From contig JAWXBM010000012.1 in the NCBI GenBank assembly GCA_034440115.1, positions 1 to 57,004 of the forward strand: a stretch of 57,004 nucleotides of DNA. The letters run 5' to 3'. Origin of the DNA: JAWXBM01 sp034440115. GTDB taxonomy: Bacteria; Pseudomonadota; Gammaproteobacteria; Xanthomonadales; SZUA-36. Each line of letters opens with the position of its first letter. Within the stretch, counting starts at the first letter, position 1. Positions 8,486 through 17,486 of this stretch are shown here, piece by piece. The notes below the pieces were generated by a model, which saw only the letters and a program-made list of their open reading frames with translations, did no database searches and had not been told where the DNA came from. Made by a program: the position numbers and the translations under genes.

Positions 8486-9139
8486 TTAACCGAGGCGTTC
8501 ATCCAGCTTCACTAACAAATACTCTGCCGCGTTCTGATCAGCATCGGACCCGTCGGCATTCCTCAGGTAAATTCGAGTGCTCTCGCCATCGGCCTCGGTG
8601 GTGATCAAATACTCACCGCTGTAGTCCGGACCATCATCGCGCCAGAACGCCATCTTGCTGAAAAATCCTTCATTCGGATCTTTGCTGCGGACATGAACGT
8701 AGCGCACGATCAAGCCATTGCCCGTATTCTGCTCGCGATAGTTGAAGCCACTGCGTTTGGCAGCATGGTTCAGACGGCGAATCACGCTGTCTTGTGTGTC
8801 TGCAACTTGCAGATATATGCCCGAACTGCCCCAGCGCACTGTCGCATTTTCGTCCTTGGAGTTGGATTGGCTGGTAACCCGCGGCGGTATGGCCTGCAAC
8901 TCTTTTTCCGGCAGGGGTGCGGGTGGCGTCTGAATCATCAATGCGGTGGCATTGCTGGGCCGACTCAAACCCTCGGGCATGACAAGTTCCGGGACTTCTT
9001 TGGCCGCATAGTAATTGGGTTGCTTTTCCTTCTTCTTGCCGAACATGCCACAGGAAGCCAAAGACAACGCCATCACCAGCACGAGGACAGTGAGCATCCA
9101 GCGCGATACTGCGGGCCTGGCAAATAAAGAAAAATTCAT
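8486..9139 (-). CDS. bamC: outer-membrane assembly lipoprotein BamC
   Basis: BamC is a lipoprotein of the BAM complex that inserts beta-barrel proteins in the outer membrane. The start at 9139 (MNFSLFARPAVS) gives a signal sequence with lipobox LSLASC; an in-frame upstream start would put 22 unneeded residues before it. The mature region begins with a Lys-rich linker (FGKKKEKQ) and the conserved unstructured N-terminal element around NYYAAKEVPELVMPEGL, which binds BamD. A helix-grip domain follows (GIYLQVADTQDSVIRRLNHAAKRSGF). The 217 aa make it shorter than E. coli BamC (344): only one helix-grip domain is evident. It lies directly downstream of dapA, the usual context. Confidence 0.85.
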   Translation of the reverse strand: MNFSLFARPAVSRWMLTVLVLVMALSLASCGMFGKKKEKQPNYYAAKEVPELVMPEGLSRPSNATALMIQTPPAPLPEKELQAIPPRVTSQSNSKDENATVRWGSSGIYLQVADTQDSVIRRLNHAAKRSGFNYREQNTGNGLIVRYVHVRSKDPNEGFFSKMAFWRDDGPDYSGEYLITTEADGESTRIYLRNADGSDADQNAAEYLLVKLDERLG

Positions 9140-9217
9140 TTCAAATCTCGTCGGCTTCGGGCATTTAACAAATTGGCAAATAGAAATATCACTGAGCCAC
9201 AACACTGTCCGGCATCA

Positions 9218-10099
9218 CTATTCGCCCAACAAGCCCAGTTTTGCCAGGCAGCGCCGCATGGCGGAGCGGTTTTGCTGACTGAGTTCAGGCAGTGGCAGCC
9301 GCAAGCTGGGTCCACACAGGGACATCTCGTGCAGCGCCCATTTTACAGGAATGGGGTTCGATTCGAGCATTAACATGTCGAAAATTTCTTTTAATTCGTT
9401 ATTGATCTGCCTGGCGCGGGCGAAATCGCCTTTAGCCGCAGCCGCACACAGCTCGTGAAACGGGCCGGGCACCACATTCGCCGCCACGGAAATAACCCCT
9501 TTGGCGCCCAGCTCCATGACTGCCACACAAGTGGGATCATCGCCGCTGAGCAGGCAGAAATCCTCATTGCAGAAACTCAACAAAGCCTTATTTCTTTCCA
9601 CCGAGCCCACTGCCTCCTTTAGCGCCACAATACGCGGGTGTGTCGCCAAGTCCTGCACTGTTTCGGGTAACAGATCCACACCCGTTCGGCTGGGCACGTT
9701 ATACAGAACAATGGGCAAATCCGTGCTGTCGGCAATGGCGCGAAAATGAGCAGCCAAGCCTCTTTGCGGGGGCCGGTTGTAATAAGGTGTAACCACCAGA
9801 GCCGCAGTAGCATTTAAAGACTCAGCCAGTTGCGTGGCAGCGATCGCCCTTTCAGTAGAAGCACCACCGGTACCCGCAAGCACCGGCACTTGCCCGGCGA
9901 CCTGACCAACCACCGCATCCAGCAAGGCGGCCACTTCCCCGGCATTCAGGTTCACCGACTCACCAGTTGATCCGGCCACCACAATTCCATCGGTGCCGGC
10001 ATCGAGGTGCATGGTTACCAGTCGTTGCAGTGCATGAAAGTCGATTTCACCCGAAGTTTCGAACGGTGTGACCAGTGCGACAATACTGCCTTTGAACAT
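9218..10099 (-). CDS. dapA: 4-hydroxy-tetrahydrodipicolinate synthase
   Basis: First committed step of lysine and diaminopimelate synthesis: condenses pyruvate with aspartate semialdehyde. The 293-aa TIM barrel begins MFKGSIVALVTPF and has the pyruvate-binding GSTGES block. VTPYYNRPPQRGLAAHF carries the active-site Tyr and YNVPSRTGVDL follows. The Schiff-base Lys is in IVALKEAVGS, and LLSGDD comes after it. It is in the conserved dapA-bamC pair. Its start is divergent from bcp, 111 nt away. Confidence 0.97.
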   Translation of the reverse strand: MFKGSIVALVTPFETSGEIDFHALQRLVTMHLDAGTDGIVVAGSTGESVNLNAGEVAALLDAVVGQVAGQVPVLAGTGGASTERAIAATQLAESLNATAALVVTPYYNRPPQRGLAAHFRAIADSTDLPIVLYNVPSRTGVDLLPETVQDLATHPRIVALKEAVGSVERNKALLSFCNEDFCLLSGDDPTCVAVMELGAKGVISVAANVVPGPFHELCAAAAKGDFARARQINNELKEIFDMLMLESNPIPVKWALHEMSLCGPSLRLPLPELSQQNRSAMRRCLAKLGLLGE

Positions 10100-10210
10100 G
10101 AGAAATCCGTTGAGGAGCTATCGACTGCATGGTACTTGCGGCACCCCCTACTGACAAGTATGCTGCCTGATAATCAGTCCACCCATTTCACTGCCGGAAT
10201 CTGGAGATCA

Positions 10211-10672
10211 ATGACTAGCCCAGAGAGGAAGATCACAAACTTCACACTCCCCGCCACCGGCGACAAAACACTGTCGCTGAAAGATTTTGCAGGCAAAAAT
10301 CTGGTTCTGTATTTTTACCCCAAGGACAACACCCCCGGTTGCACGCTGGAAGGCCAGGATTTTCGTGATGCCTATGCGGAATTCCAAAAATGCAACACAG
10401 CAATACTGGGCGTTTCACGCGACAGTGTTCAAATGCACCAAGGTTTTTGCGCCAGGCAGTCTTTCCCTTTTGACCTGCTGTCCGATGCCGATGAAAAATT
10501 AGGCCGACAGTTTGACGTCATTCGCGAGAAAAACATGTATGGCAAAAAAGTCATGGGCATTGAGCGCAGCACCTTCCTGCTCGATGGCAAGGGCGTACTG
10601 CGCCAGGAATGGCGCAAAGTCCGGGTAAAGGGCCACGTCGCTGAAGTTCTTGCAGCAGCCCAGGGTTTATAG
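10211..10672 (+). CDS. bcp: peroxiredoxin Q/BCP (thiol peroxidase)
   Basis: Reduces hydroperoxides through a reactive Cys, in the cytoplasm. The start at 10211 is fixed by CTGGAGA a few nt upstream and gives MTSPERKITNFTLPATGDKTLSLKDF. The peroxidatic site is PKDNTPGCTLEGQDFRD (Cys about residue 45), and YGKKVMGIERSTFLLD is the family's C-terminal block. In E. coli BCP a resolving Cys follows five residues after the first; here that position is Asp, so this is a 1-Cys or alternative-Cys form. Other Cys are in FQKCNTA and GFCARQ. The 153 aa are normal. It is divergent from dapA, as in related genomes. Confidence 0.93.
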   Translation: MTSPERKITNFTLPATGDKTLSLKDFAGKNLVLYFYPKDNTPGCTLEGQDFRDAYAEFQKCNTAILGVSRDSVQMHQGFCARQSFPFDLLSDADEKLGRQFDVIREKNMYGKKVMGIERSTFLLDGKGVLRQEWRKVRVKGHVAEVLAAAQGL

Positions 10673-10729
10673 TCCTGTCTTCTGCCGTTTTTCAATTTCG
10701 CCGCATACTTGTTGAAGGAGCCATGACAC

Positions 10730-12133
10730 ATGGGAAGTGAAAAGTGCCTGTATATCCTTGATACCAACGTACTTATGCACGATCCAACCGCACTGTTCCG
10801 CTTCGAAGAGCATGATCTGTTTATCCCCATGATGGTGCTGGAAGAACTGGATGCAGCCAAAAAGGGCCTGACAGAAGTAGCGCGGAATGTGCGCCAGGTC
10901 AGCCGCTTCATCGGCGAGATGATGCAGCAGCAGGATGTGACTAACCTGCACGAGGGCCTGGATCTGGTCGTACCCGATGGTCTGGAACTGTCGCACAGCA
11001 ATGGCAAGCTGTTCTTCCAGACCAGCATGCCAGAAACCCACTCCAGTCTGTTGCGGGATGGGTCTTTTGCCGACAACGAAATTCTCAGCACCGCCCTGGC
11101 CCTGCAGAGCGCCGACAACGCCCGGCAAGTCATTCTGGTATCCAAGGACATCAACCTGCGCATCAAGGCTGCCATTCTGGGCGTGCCGGCTGAAGACTAT
11201 TTCAACGATCGGGCGCTGGATGATCTGTCTTTGTTGTACCGGGGTATGCGCAGCGATGGCGCTGACTTGTGGGAATCCTACCCCGATCTCGAGTCGTGGA
11301 CGGAAAACGGCCGCACCTGGTACAAACTGGAGCCGCTGGTAGGCAACGACTGGTACCCCAATCAGTGTCTGACCATTGGTGATGAAGCCGATGAAAGCAG
11401 TGTAGAAGCCATTATCAAAGATGTCACCAGCAACAGCGCCAAGCTGCGCCTGGTAGACGACTACTACTCCGGCAACAAGAATGTCTGGGGTGTACATGCG
11501 CGCAACCGCGAGCAGAACTTCGCGCTCAACCTGCTGATGGATCCTGACATCGACTTCGTTACCCTGATGGGGACCGCAGGCACCGGGAAAACCTTGCTGG
11601 CCCTGGCCGCAGGCCTCGCTCAAACCATGGATGAAAAGCGCTACACCGAAATCATAGTTACGCGAGCCACTGTTTCAATCGGTGAAGAAATCGGTTTCCT
11701 GCCCGGCACCGAAGAAGAGAAAATGACGCCGTGGATGGGTGCGTTAACCGATAATCTGGAAGTGTTGACCGGGCAGCAGGAAGGCGGGGAATGGGGTCGC
11801 GCGGCTACCAATGACCTGCTGGCCAGCCGGGTGAAGATACGCTCTTTGAGCTTTATGCGTGGCCGTACCTTTCTGAACCGGTATCTGATCATCGACGAGG
11901 CACAAAACATCACGCCCAAGCAAATGAAAGCACTGGTAACCCGGGCCGGGCCTGGCACCAAGGTGGTTTGCCTGGGCAATGTAGAGCAAATCGACACGCC
12001 CTATTTAACCGAAACCACCTCAGGCCTGACTTTTGCAGTCGACAGATTCAAGGAATGGGCCCACGCCGGGCACATTACCTTGCGTCGGGGTGAACGTTCG
12101 CGCTTGGCTGACTTTGCTTCAGAGGCGCTCTAA
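10730..12133 (+). CDS. PIN-PhoH fusion ATPase/ribonuclease
   Basis: 467 aa. The N-terminal PIN ribonuclease-like domain starts CLYILDTNVLMHDPTALFRF, with acidic residues LDTNV, EELD and, later, SADNARQVILVSKDINLRIKA. The C-terminal PhoH ATPase domain has Walker A MGTAGTGKT (about residue 281), Walker B NRYLIIDEAQNITPKQMK, and CLGNVEQIDTPYL. This is the YlaK/PhoH2 architecture, a sequence-specific RNA helicase/RNase in studied members. The name PhoH does not imply Pho control, and I see no Pho box upstream. The start has GGAG 9 nt upstream. It converges on perM across a hairpin. Confidence 0.9.
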   Translation: MGSEKCLYILDTNVLMHDPTALFRFEEHDLFIPMMVLEELDAAKKGLTEVARNVRQVSRFIGEMMQQQDVTNLHEGLDLVVPDGLELSHSNGKLFFQTSMPETHSSLLRDGSFADNEILSTALALQSADNARQVILVSKDINLRIKAAILGVPAEDYFNDRALDDLSLLYRGMRSDGADLWESYPDLESWTENGRTWYKLEPLVGNDWYPNQCLTIGDEADESSVEAIIKDVTSNSAKLRLVDDYYSGNKNVWGVHARNREQNFALNLLMDPDIDFVTLMGTAGTGKTLLALAAGLAQTMDEKRYTEIIVTRATVSIGEEIGFLPGTEEEKMTPWMGALTDNLEVLTGQQEGGEWGRAATNDLLASRVKIRSLSFMRGRTFLNRYLIIDEAQNITPKQMKALVTRAGPGTKVVCLGNVEQIDTPYLTETTSGLTFAVDRFKEWAHAGHITLRRGERSRLADFASEAL

Positions 12134-12137
12134 GAGG

Positions 12138-12177
12138 CTGTCGGATTTAACATGATCTGCTGCGGAAAATCCGACAG
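12138..12177. terminator. hairpin between convergent genes
   Basis: CTGTCGGATTT (12138-12148) pairs perfectly over 11 bp with AAATCCGACAG (12167-12177) across an 18-nt loop. It sits exactly between the convergent phoH-type gene and perM, so a bidirectional terminator is likely, although the T-tracts are only three long. Confidence 0.6.
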
Positions 12178-12181
12178 GCTA

Positions 12182-13255
12182 CTAGGCGTCAGCGGCTGGC
12201 TCAGCATTTGCAACATCCCTGGGCCAGGCGCGAAGTACCGCGTGCACCAGGGTTGCCAGCGGTATCGCAAAGAATATGCCCCAAAAACCCCACAGCCCGC
12301 CGAATACCAGTATGGCGAGGATAATGGCTACAGGATGCAGGTTGACCACTTCTGAGAACAACAGTGGTACCAGCACGTTACCGTCTATGGCCTGAATGAT
12401 GCCGTAGGCAATGATGATCTGGCCAAACTCGAAACCCCAGCCGAACTGGATCCAGGCCAGCGCAGCGATGGGCAAGGTCACAATTGCTGCGCCAATATAA
12501 GGGATCAAAACGGAGAAACCGGTCAGTGCTCCCAGCAGGGCGGCATACTGCAAGTCCAGCAGGATAAAGGTCACATAGGTAACCGAGCCGACGATAAAAA
12601 TTTCCAGCACCTTGCCCCGCACATAGTTGGCGATCTGAGTTTCCGCCTCGACCCAGACGGTATTAACCAAGCTGCGATCACGCGGCAGAAAACCCACAAA
12701 CCAGACGATCATTTTGTCCTTGTCTTTCATCAGGAAAAACACCAGCACCGGCACCAGAACCAAAAACACTGCCAATGCCATCAAGACGGGCAAAGAAGCC
12801 AATGACCAACTCAGCAATAGCTGGCCGGCATTACCGAGCTCCTGACTGATAGCAGTGGCCACCGCATCAATCTGTTCATCGCTGATGAGTTGAGGGTAGC
12901 GGGCGGGTAGTTCTGTTAGCACCACCTGCCCTTTGGCCAGGTATTCAGGCAGTTGTTGCACCAACTGGGTCAACTGCCGGGAGATACGCGGAATGACCAC
13001 GAACAGCAGGAAAATCAACAGGGCCACAAAACCCAGAAACACCACGATAACCGATGGCATACGCGGCAAGCCGATACGCTGCAGTTTGACTACCAGTGCT
13101 TCCAGCAAATAAGCAATGATGATGGCGGCAAACATGGGCGCAAGCCATTTACCCAGGCCGATCACGATGAACAGACCGATCAGCAGCATTACCCCCAGGA
13201 TGACAACCTGCGGATCGCTGAAGTAGCGTTTGAACCAATTTTTCAGCAGTTCCAA
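12182..13255 (-). CDS. perM: AI-2E family transporter / PerM permease
   Basis: Inner-membrane protein of 357 aa in the PerM/AI-2E exporter family. At least seven hydrophobic segments are visible, such as VVILGVMLLIGLFIVIGL, MFAAIIIAYLLEAL and VVFLGFVALLIFLLFVV. The conserved C-terminal stretch includes SVLIPYIGAAIVT and GNVLVPLLFSEVVNLHPVAIILAILVFGGLWGFWG. The start is TTG 13255 with GGGA about 7 nt upstream; the beginning LKNWFKRYFSDPQVV aligns with E. coli PerM (QWYRRRFSDPEAI). The substrate is not known for this subgroup. It lies near dapA, bamC and bcp, a common neighbourhood. Confidence 0.88.
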   Translation of the reverse strand: MELLKNWFKRYFSDPQVVILGVMLLIGLFIVIGLGKWLAPMFAAIIIAYLLEALVVKLQRIGLPRMPSVIVVFLGFVALLIFLLFVVIPRISRQLTQLVQQLPEYLAKGQVVLTELPARYPQLISDEQIDAVATAISQELGNAGQLLLSWSLASLPVLMALAVFLVLVPVLVFFLMKDKDKMIVWFVGFLPRDRSLVNTVWVEAETQIANYVRGKVLEIFIVGSVTYVTFILLDLQYAALLGALTGFSVLIPYIGAAIVTLPIAALAWIQFGWGFEFGQIIIAYGIIQAIDGNVLVPLLFSEVVNLHPVAIILAILVFGGLWGFWGIFFAIPLATLVHAVLRAWPRDVANAEPAADA

Positions 13256-13383
13256 GAGAAAATCCCGTTTACGTGGCGCACAAATACAGCCACTCAGTAG
13301 CTACCATACATGCAGGAGAGTAATAGGGCTTGTTAACACTAATTGCCAGCCCTGAGAATCAGGCCGAAGCGCGGAACTTCGAA

Positions 13384-14583
13384 TCAGAAGCTCACAGTCC
13401 ACAGCGCTTCAAGCTCGAAGCGTTGACCCAGATCTTCAGTAGTGACGCCTAATACGCTGCCACCGAAAGCAAATTCTGAAGGCGCATAAGCAGCATTAAG
13501 GTTCAAGCGGCTGTTACGCGTGGTGCTGACTGCGTATCCCACAGTCACAGCACTGTCTGCGAGGTCATTTTCCAGCGCCTGGCTCAGCAACAGGGAAGAT
13601 GGTGAAGGCTGCTGGCGCGTACTGTAGTCAACATGCCATTGCTGTTTGTCGCCATCGCTCCAGGTCCAGCCAACCGAATAGACGGTCAAGTCATTCCATT
13701 CGAAATTCGGGCTGGTTGAGTCGCCCAGCAAAGCCAGAAAACGATTAGGCAAGTAACGGCTGGGGAATGCGTTGATATCGCTGTACATCACCCGCTCAAC
13801 CGCGACGTTCACCCATGAGCGCGCGCTGGCCTGAAGCTGTAAGCCCACGCTGGCGCGGGCCGGAATATCCAGATCGGCAGGATTGGAATAGACGCCGCGA
13901 TACTGCGCAAACTCTTCCATATCGATACGTGACTGGAAGCCGGTCTCAAAAGCCAGCCCGCTGACTATCTCCTGGCGCAAGGCCAAACGAACACCGGTAC
14001 CGTATCCAGATTCCTCATAGGGTGAGTAAACATTCGGTGTAGCCATCCAGAGATTTTCCGGCGTGGTCGCCGATACCATGCCCAGGCTTGAAGTACTGAA
14101 ACGCTGGTAAGCAATGACTGCGGCCACGCCCAACACGCTGTTTTCAGCCAGTTGGTGCTCCAGGCCTGGCGTGAAATATTGGCGTTCAAATAATGAACCC
14201 TGGAAATTGGCATCGGGCTCCACATCATTAGTGCCTGGCCAACTGCTATCGGCCTGCGATTCAAAATTCAGGTAGAAATAAGTATTGGAGTTGCGCTCCA
14301 GCCCATTGGCAAAATCCGGTAACAACCAGGCATCGCTGTTGCCCAGCCAACTGACATGCACCGGTTCCACGTTGTCAGGAAGCATGTAGCTGGGGGTAAG
14401 TTCCTGCGCCAGATATTCCTGCCAGGGACCCAATTCAAAACCCAGAACATAGAAAGAAGTGAGCCCAGTGCCTCCTGCTGCGAAGCTGACAGAAGGCAAG
14501 CCAACCCCCTGAGCACCCGCCATGACTGGCGACATTCCCAAGGCCAATAAAATCGATCTGACGAGTTTTGAACGAACTCTCAA
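13384..14583 (-). CDS. FadL/TodX-type outer-membrane protein
   Basis: Predicted outer-membrane beta-barrel of the OMPP1/FadL/TodX family, which takes up hydrophobic molecules such as fatty acids. The start is TTG 14583: GAGGA lies 6 nt upstream, and it gives a signal peptide (VRSKLVRSILLALGMSPVMAGAQG). A promoter is found at the right distance. Family marks include YQRFSTSSLGM, FETGFQSRIDMEEFAQYRG and a strand-rich C-terminal half ending in the aromatic residue of WTVSF, as expected for BAM substrates. The 399 aa are slightly short for FadL. The upstream isocitrate dehydrogenase gene is 271 nt away, so it is likely transcribed alone. Confidence 0.78.
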   Translation of the reverse strand: MRVRSKLVRSILLALGMSPVMAGAQGVGLPSVSFAAGGTGLTSFYVLGFELGPWQEYLAQELTPSYMLPDNVEPVHVSWLGNSDAWLLPDFANGLERNSNTYFYLNFESQADSSWPGTNDVEPDANFQGSLFERQYFTPGLEHQLAENSVLGVAAVIAYQRFSTSSLGMVSATTPENLWMATPNVYSPYEESGYGTGVRLALRQEIVSGLAFETGFQSRIDMEEFAQYRGVYSNPADLDIPARASVGLQLQASARSWVNVAVERVMYSDINAFPSRYLPNRFLALLGDSTSPNFEWNDLTVYSVGWTWSDGDKQQWHVDYSTRQQPSPSSLLLSQALENDLADSAVTVGYAVSTTRNSRLNLNAAYAPSEFAFGGSVLGVTTEDLGQRFELEALWTVSF

Positions 14584-14619
14584 ACGAAATCCTCTGCAGA
14601 ATTCACGTATTAAAGGCGA

Positions 14620-14648
14620 AATATGGCAGGAATACAACACTCTGTCAA
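14620..14648 (-). promoter_or_regulatory. sigma70 promoter of the FadL-type gene
   Basis: On the minus strand a perfect TTGACA (14648-14643) and CATATT (14625-14620, 4/6) are separated by exactly 17 nt. Transcription would start near 14613, giving a leader of about 30 nt before the TTG start with its strong Shine-Dalgarno. Confidence 0.7.
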
Positions 14649-14854
14649 TGCTCTGCGACGACGCGCCGGATGCTTTTCGAGTCCATCGAGCGAGCAAAGC
14701 ACAAGTTACTGATTTGTAAATGACTTGCCACCGGGTAACAGAGTCGTTTTAGACCAGCGGATTGGTCCCAAAATGACCACCAGAAAACCCGTTAGTTGCC
14801 TACACGCAACAACGGATAGTGAAATGGTTAAATTATTGTAAAAACCAGCGATTT

Positions 14855-15871
14855 TCAGGTGGAAGCTCGAATTCTTTCTATGATGGCATCAGCGAATTCA
14901 GCAGTCTTGCCGCTACCACCCAGATCTGGCGTAACCCGGTCGCCTGCGGCCATGGTGTCTATGATGGCCGCACGTAGAAGATTGGCTTTGTCTGTCATGC
15001 CCAGGTGAGTCAACATCATGGCCGCAGCCAGCAGCAATGCGCAGGGATTGGCAATCTGCTTGCCGGCGATATCCGGCGCCGAACCATGCACCGCCTCAAA
15101 CATGGCAGCGGTTTTGCCAATGTTGGCGCCGGGCGCCAGGCCCAAACCACCGATCAATCCAGCGCACAGGTCAGAAATGATGTCGCCGAACAGGTTGGTG
15201 GTCACAATCACATCAAACTGATGCGGGTCCATGACCAGCCTCATGCAGGTTGCATCCACAATCATTTCTTCATTCTTGATGTCGGGATATTCGGCCGCCA
15301 CTTCTCGGGCCACATCCAGAAACAGGCCTGAAACGGCTTTGAGGATATTGGCCTTGTGCACCAGCGTTACTTTCTTGCGCCCTTCGCGACGGGCCAAATC
15401 GAAGGCATAGCGGGTAACTCGCTCTGAACCCTTGCGGGTAATGACCATTTTTGACTCAGCACGTGTGCCGTCTTCGCTGACCATGGCATCAGCCGCCAGG
15501 TAAGCCCCTTCGGTATTTTCCCGCACTGTAATGATGTCAACGTCTTCATAGCGAGCGCGGGTGCCTGGCATGGAAATAACCGGCCGGACATTGGCATAGA
15601 GGTCAAAAATGGTGCGCAATTGAACATTGACCGAGCGAAAGCCTTTGCCCACTGGCGTGGTTAGCGGGCCTTTCAGTGCAATGCCGTTGCGTCGAATGGA
15701 GCCCAAAGTTGCCTCAGGCAGCAATTCACCAACCTGATCCAGTGCTACCAGGCCCGCAGCAACGAATTCGTAATCCAAACCGCAATCCAGAGCATCCAGC
15801 GCACGCAATGCAGCTTCGGTGATTTCCGGGCCTATGCCATCGCCCGCGATCACTGTAATGGTTTGACTCAT
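14855..15871 (-). CDS. isocitrate/isopropylmalate dehydrogenase family, probable NAD-type isocitrate dehydrogenase
   Basis: 338-aa decarboxylating dehydrogenase. It opens ITVIAGDGIGPEI. The substrate loop reads FRSVNVQLRTIFDLYANVRPV: Ser-x-Asn at this position with the LYANVRP context points to isocitrate rather than 3-isopropylmalate. The Tyr of VTRYAF, the Lys of VHKANI and the metal-binding Asp of TNLFGDIISDLCAGLIGGLG are present, and FEAVHGSAPDIAGK is the cofactor loop of NAD enzymes. GGGAG 8 nt upstream supports the start. It is related to eukaryote-type NAD-IDH; a homoisocitrate or tartrate dehydrogenase is less likely. It is a single gene. Confidence 0.85.
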   Translation of the reverse strand: MSQTITVIAGDGIGPEITEAALRALDALDCGLDYEFVAAGLVALDQVGELLPEATLGSIRRNGIALKGPLTTPVGKGFRSVNVQLRTIFDLYANVRPVISMPGTRARYEDVDIITVRENTEGAYLAADAMVSEDGTRAESKMVITRKGSERVTRYAFDLARREGRKKVTLVHKANILKAVSGLFLDVAREVAAEYPDIKNEEMIVDATCMRLVMDPHQFDVIVTTNLFGDIISDLCAGLIGGLGLAPGANIGKTAAMFEAVHGSAPDIAGKQIANPCALLLAAAMMLTHLGMTDKANLLRAAIIDTMAAGDRVTPDLGGSGKTAEFADAIIERIRAST

Positions 15872-15974
15872 TGGGCTGACTCCCTGCGTTCAAGAACTGA
15901 AATAGGCACGTAACACGACAAACCATGCACCGCAAAAGCGCGCCGCATTATACCTGAAGCCAGGCAAAGGACTT

Positions 15975-16319
15975 TCAGATACAACTGATTGGCCTGGGCA
16001 AGCCGGCATAGCGACAGGCTTGCGTTGCCGGGCCAGCCGGGAACAACCGATACAAATAGCGACTGCTGCCTTTGGCTTCGCCCCATTGCTCACGCGTGGC
16101 TCGAACCAGAACGCGCATGGGCGGGTCTATGTCGAAACGCGCAAAATAGTCGCGGAATATTTGCAGAACCACCCAATGATCCGCGCTCAGTTCCACGCCG
16201 TCTGCAGCAGCCATGATGCGGCTGACTTCCTCGGTCCACAGCAAGGGATTGAGCAAGTAGCCCTTTTCGTCAAGCTCCAGGGTTGAGCCATCGGCTACTT
16301 GGAGCAGCGCCACCGTCAC
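15975..16319 (-). CDS. tusE: sulfur-relay protein TusE (DsrC family)
   Basis: Last carrier in the TusBCD-TusE sulfur relay that feeds MnmA for 2-thiouridine of tRNA wobble bases. Motifs are DEKGYLLNPLLWTEEV, ADHWVVLQIFRDYF and the penultimate Cys in GLPRPISCI, the persulfide carrier. The start is ambiguous: TTG 16334, GTG 16319 (overlaps the tusB stop as GTGA) and GTG 16313 (GGAAG 5 nt upstream) are all in frame. I chose the 4-nt overlap. It is last in the tusDCBE operon. Confidence 0.9.
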   Translation of the reverse strand: MTVALLQVADGSTLELDEKGYLLNPLLWTEEVSRIMAAADGVELSADHWVVLQIFRDYFARFDIDPPMRVLVRATREQWGEAKGSSRYLYRLFPAGPATQACRYAGLPRPISCI

Positions 16320-16633
16320 TTCCAGCTCAGGCAATGCGAATAACGCATCACCAGCCCAGCCCAGCCTGCGTCACTGATCAATTGGTAATCACTGCTGTCC
16401 GCAAGTTCAGACATCCCTTGCGCCAGCACTTCTGCCTGCAAGGCATGGATTGAAACACCGGCCACCATGGCCTCTTTCCAGGCGTCATCCAATAACAGAA
16501 TGACTGCCGTGTTCAACAGCACCACACTGTCACCTTTCAGGCAGTGAGACAGACAAGCTTGAACCGCGTCCGTAGCGTGACTGAATAACAGGTGCAGACA
16601 GCCCTGCTGCTCCGTGGGCGAGCCTGCACTCAT
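16316..16633 (-). CDS. tusB: sulfur-relay protein TusB
   Basis: Subunit of the TusBCD hexamer (DsrH family). The product is 105 aa, has the LHLLFSH start, the GDSVVLLNTAVILLLDD core and the short C-terminal YSHCLSWK ending seen in the family (C-terminal Trp). It overlaps tusC by 4 nt and tusE by at least 4 nt, so translation is probably coupled through the operon. Confidence 0.85.
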   Translation of the reverse strand: MSAGSPTEQQGCLHLLFSHATDAVQACLSHCLKGDSVVLLNTAVILLLDDAWKEAMVAGVSIHALQAEVLAQGMSELADSSDYQLISDAGWAGLVMRYSHCLSWK

Positions 16634-17010
16634 AGCACTAATAACCTGTCGCAGGAAACCCAGTCGCGGCGCATCTCCCGCGGGGAACTGGCCATTAAGG
16701 GCAAACAGGCCTGCAAGTTGCTGGCGTGCAACTGATCCAGCCAGGCTGGCTCCGCAAAAACCTGAAATTCCGCTCGTTCAAGCAGGTCTGGCAGGCTGGC
16801 CCAGGCCCGGTAACCCGCAGCTAATAAAGCAGGGCCGGTATCACCCCGGGGAATAAGCTGCAAAACAGCAGCGCCGACAAAATACAGGCGCAAATCCCAA
16901 TCCAGAGTAGCGGCCAGCAAAGCGATGTCCATCTGGGTGCGCGCTGAACGCTGAGCATAGGGGTTAGTGCGAACAATCAGCCCCAGTCGAAATGGCGCTT
17001 GAGAGGACAT
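16630..17010 (-). CDS. tusC: sulfur-relay protein TusC
   Basis: TusC (DsrF family) is a non-catalytic subunit of TusBCD in tRNA 2-thiolation. The product is 126 aa. Family marks are RTNPYAQRSARTQMDIALLAATLDWDLRLYFVGAAVLQL, describing the conserved PxxxxxAxxxxDxxLAxxxxxxxxxLxFxGxGVxxL pattern. It overlaps tusD by 1 nt (TGATG) and tusB by 4 nt. Confidence 0.88.
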   Translation of the reverse strand: MSSQAPFRLGLIVRTNPYAQRSARTQMDIALLAATLDWDLRLYFVGAAVLQLIPRGDTGPALLAAGYRAWASLPDLLERAEFQVFAEPAWLDQLHASNLQACLPLMASSPREMRRDWVSCDRLLVL

Positions 17011-17360
17011 CAGAAACTCACCACCCGATCTGCCTGTTGCATCAACTCGAGCATTTCTGCCAGGCCGGTCTGCAGAAAGCCCGGCTCATTAGTGCCTTGC
17101 GGCAAACGTCGCAGGCTCGAAGCACTGCACAGCAACAATCGCGCACCGCTTTGTTCAGCAAAACTCTGCCAGCTACCGGCCAGCTCGGGAGTGCCGGCAT
17201 CAGCCACGGTCGAGGGTAATGCGTTGTACACCCCGTCTTCACGAAAAAATACCGCTGTGACTGCCAGGCCTGCAGGCGCTGCCGCCCGCGCGAAACGCAA
17301 GGCAGACAATGCCAGGCCTGTTTGCCAGGGGCTTTCATTAACTATGATCAGGCACTTCAC
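17010..17360 (-). CDS. tusD: sulfur-relay protein TusD
   Basis: TusD (DsrE family) accepts sulfur from TusA. The 116-aa product has the DsrE-like Rossmann start LIIVNESPWQTGLALSALRFARAA, the VFFREDGVYNAL motif and the active Cys in ARLLLCSASSLRRG-like context (LLLCSASSLRRLPQG). GTG start at 17360. It is the first gene of tusDCBE and divergent from bepA, 126 nt away. Confidence 0.9.
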   Translation of the reverse strand: MKCLIIVNESPWQTGLALSALRFARAAAPAGLAVTAVFFREDGVYNALPSTVADAGTPELAGSWQSFAEQSGARLLLCSASSLRRLPQGTNEPGFLQTGLAEMLELMQQADRVVSF

Positions 17361-17486
17361 GGTAAACTTGGGATCAATCTTTGCGGCATGTGAATTTGTC
17401 CATGATGATAAGAACCTGTCAGACAGCTCAATGTCTGATTTTGCTCTAGGAGTCTAGCGGACTTAACAGTCTCAGTGAAAGGCAAG

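Noticed and set aside
10730..12133. PhoH gene as part of the Pho regulon
   Set aside because: No Pho box upstream; PIN-PhoH proteins are not phosphate-specific.
14740..14800. Terminator after the isocitrate dehydrogenase gene
   Set aside because: GACCA-N6-TGGTC is too short and has no T-tract on the minus strand.
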